Positions 62,394 through 64,000 of a stretch of 64,000 bases of DNA are shown piece after piece. A program made the translations under genes and the position numbers. Location: assembly GCF_937616625.2 (NCBI RefSeq), contig NC_065572.1, positions 36,793,653 through 36,857,652 of the forward strand, in the 5' to 3' direction. Origin of the DNA: Mercurialis annua. Its lineage: Eukaryota; Streptophyta; Magnoliopsida; Malpighiales; Euphorbiaceae. How positions within the stretch are numbered: position 1 is the first letter of the stretch; each line of letters opens with the position of its first letter. The notes below the pieces were generated by a model. It was not told the origin of the DNA. It worked only from the letters and a program-made list of their open reading frames with translations, and did no database searches.

Positions 62394-62556
62394 ATACTTG
62401 AATTTGAATTTCAATTTGGCATGTCGTTTTGGGCTAAATTACAATTTAGCCCTTAAATGTTTTTTAAACTTAATTTAGTTAAGTTTTTGGTTTGTAACTT
62501 GGGTTACTTGAACTTTAAGCTATTGAGTTCCGTTTTGATTTTTTTACTATTATTTT

Positions 62557-62730
62557 ATCAAGGTTATTCTATAATTATAAACTATGGTTTATAATTGGCT
62601 TTTAATATAATTACTTATCAAGTTGTTTTCTACAATTATAAACTATGGTTTATAATTCAATATAATTATATTTATTTATCAAAGTTATTTTTGGGAATTA
62701 TAAATTCTGGTTTATATTTTTGATAATATA
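62557..62730 (+). repeat. Three ~65-bp AT-rich dyad repeats in family D LTR
   Basis: Units contain ATAAACTATGGTTTATAATT, in which ATAAAC/GTTTAT can pair, preceded by TTATCAA. The third copy is diverged. Confidence 0.65.
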
Positions 62731-63296
62731 TTTTTGGTCGAGCTAGACTTGGGTCGCCCGACATGTGAGGTTAACTTGGTAGTTATCGGTAACTCGGCTA
62801 ACCCATTATTTTGGAAATCAGATTATTTTATTAATTAATTTTATTTACATAATATTTGCGGAACAAATTCTAAAACGAGAACTCAATAGGCTTGGTTTGT
62901 TATGACTTTATTGCGATTCGAGTATTGTGTTTACTCTTACTTGGTTTTACCTTGACTTGTTATTTGTGCTAGTCCTATGTGGCGTCTAGTACTCTCTAGA
63001 TTTAGGGTATGTTTTTAATAACGGTTTATAATTGTTTAGACTCGTCGATCGTTCGTGCTTTTGAGGCGAACCGAGTCTAGGTTGCTTGCCAGGAGTTTTC
63101 ACGTGGATTAGCAAGCTGTGAGTTTGTACTTACTATTTACTTCTTTATTAAGTAAATTGTTGTTTTAATATATAAATATATATTGTACGTATATTTCGAA
63201 CTGTTTTATCATTATGGCTTCTAGTTGGAACGTGCTACCTAATGGGCATCATTAGGACTGCGTGCGCACCGGTATTGATCTAGATAAGGTATGTGA

Positions 63297-63435
63297 TATA
63301 TGGTGGTAACTCGGTGTGAGCATAGCTCTCGGGACCAATAGAGTAACTCGGTGTAGCATAGCTCTCGGGACTCTGGTTATGAATTAAGAGTGGTCAGTGG
63401 TAACTCGGTGTAGTTCAGCTCTCGGGACCAGACCT
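63297..63435 (+). repeat. Three direct repeats with GGTAACTCGGTGT / AGCTCTCGGGAC
   Basis: Three units of GTAACTCGGTGT...AGCTCTCGGGAC are spaced by 45-65 bp. The inverted arm at 62228-62360 carries the same three. Their role is unknown. Confidence 0.7.
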
Positions 63436-64000
63436 ATTGGATTATGGTTATATTTAGTATTGTGGATTAGGGTTCCAACTATTAAACGTAATGTTGTTAT
63501 TAAATGTTTTAAATGGTTTTAAAGGTTTTCCACTTGATAAATGTAAATAGTGGTATGAACTCATCTCAGTATATCTGACCCCGTTGTTTTCCCAATTTTT
63601 CCACGGTTATGATATGAGCGAGTCAGCTGCTCTCCGATTCTTTATTTCCTCGGAGGTTTTGCTTTATTTTATAAAGTTTATTAAACTAATTTTATTCTTA
63701 GACCGCAGTAGTCAATAGAAGTCTTATGTCGAATACTTGTTATAAATTTATTCAATAAATTATTGCTATTTTGGCATTCTTTTATTAACCTGCGTTAATA
63801 TATACTTCTGCCATGTTTAAGAATCAGAGTTGGTTGAACACTTTATAATAAATGTTGTATATTATGAACTGATAGAACTAGGCTGAAGTCTCGGTTGCCC
63901 CCAAGCATTGGTTTTCTTGCCAGCTTATGTATTTGTTGGTTATCCGCAAGGCTAGCTACGGGTTTTGGTACAACCATACCCATTCCCTAGCGCCAGTCGC

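Larger units (their letters stand above)
62394..64000 (+). mobile_element. Family D LTR, second part (plus strand, runs off the window)
   Basis: This starts with TTGAATTTGAATTTC, repeats 49 bp that also end the minus-strand LTR piece at 55733, and then continues through the LTR to TAGCGCCAGTCGC at the window edge, about 25 bp short of the expected end. Joined conceptually with 55733-57105 it accounts for one LTR of roughly 2.95 kb. It includes CTGACCCCGTTGTTTTCC near 63575 and CCGCAGTAGT at 63703-63712. Confidence 0.85.

Overview
This window is repeat-rich, AT-rich nuclear DNA from a flowering plant. I see no host protein gene, rRNA, tRNA or CRISPR array. The evidence is a long array of a 60-bp satellite and several LTR retrotransposons of the Ty3/gypsy chromovirus type. 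The best-preserved pol sequence, with long LTRs and a degenerate C-terminal chromodomain-like tail, points to the Tekay/Del lineage. The setting looks pericentromeric or otherwise heterochromatic. I cannot name the species.

Layout. Satellite fills 1-9934, 29720-35446, 38467-40080 and 49689-55732, about 23 kb in all. It is organised into higher-order blocks of about 2.4-2.7 kb on the left and 3.69 kb on the right. Two copies of a foldback MITE (4204-4614 and 6611-7026) were multiplied with the left blocks. Three short reversed satellite blocks were multiplied with the right ones. Family A (9935-29719) is a head-to-tail chain LTR-internal-LTR-internal-truncated LTR-truncated gag. Its two gag-pro-pol copies share three disabling lesions and carry others of their own. 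A reverse-strand solo LTR of family C (25219-27753, 5-bp duplication TGAGA) sits in the second integrase. Family B is present as a solo LTR (35447-38466) and as a complete LTR-internal-LTR element (40081-49688), both at the same satellite site with the same duplication GTTAG. They are two halves of one tandem duplication. Family B has only a decayed gag and no recognisable pol. Family D (55733-64000) is an apparently non-coding element, now broken by an inversion that left part of it on the minus strand and the rest of one LTR on the plus strand.

How the parts relate. Nothing here encodes an intact protein, so the interest lies in DNA and RNA architecture. Four patterns recur across the LTR families although the surrounding sequence differs. 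(1) Each LTR family carries a cluster of palindromes built on a CG-NN-CG centre, with arms that differ between families and sometimes change together. (2) A dyad with the loop AGGA lies just upstream of each polypurine tract. (3) A stretch of the leader after the primer-binding site is conserved, and in families B and D it is complementary to a 10-11 nt site near the LTR end. (4) A GGTAA splice-donor-like site lies 120-180 nt after the TATA box, with an acceptor-like site before gag in families A and B. These are candidate cis-signals through which elements lacking pol could be mobilised by relatives. They are the observations most worth testing.
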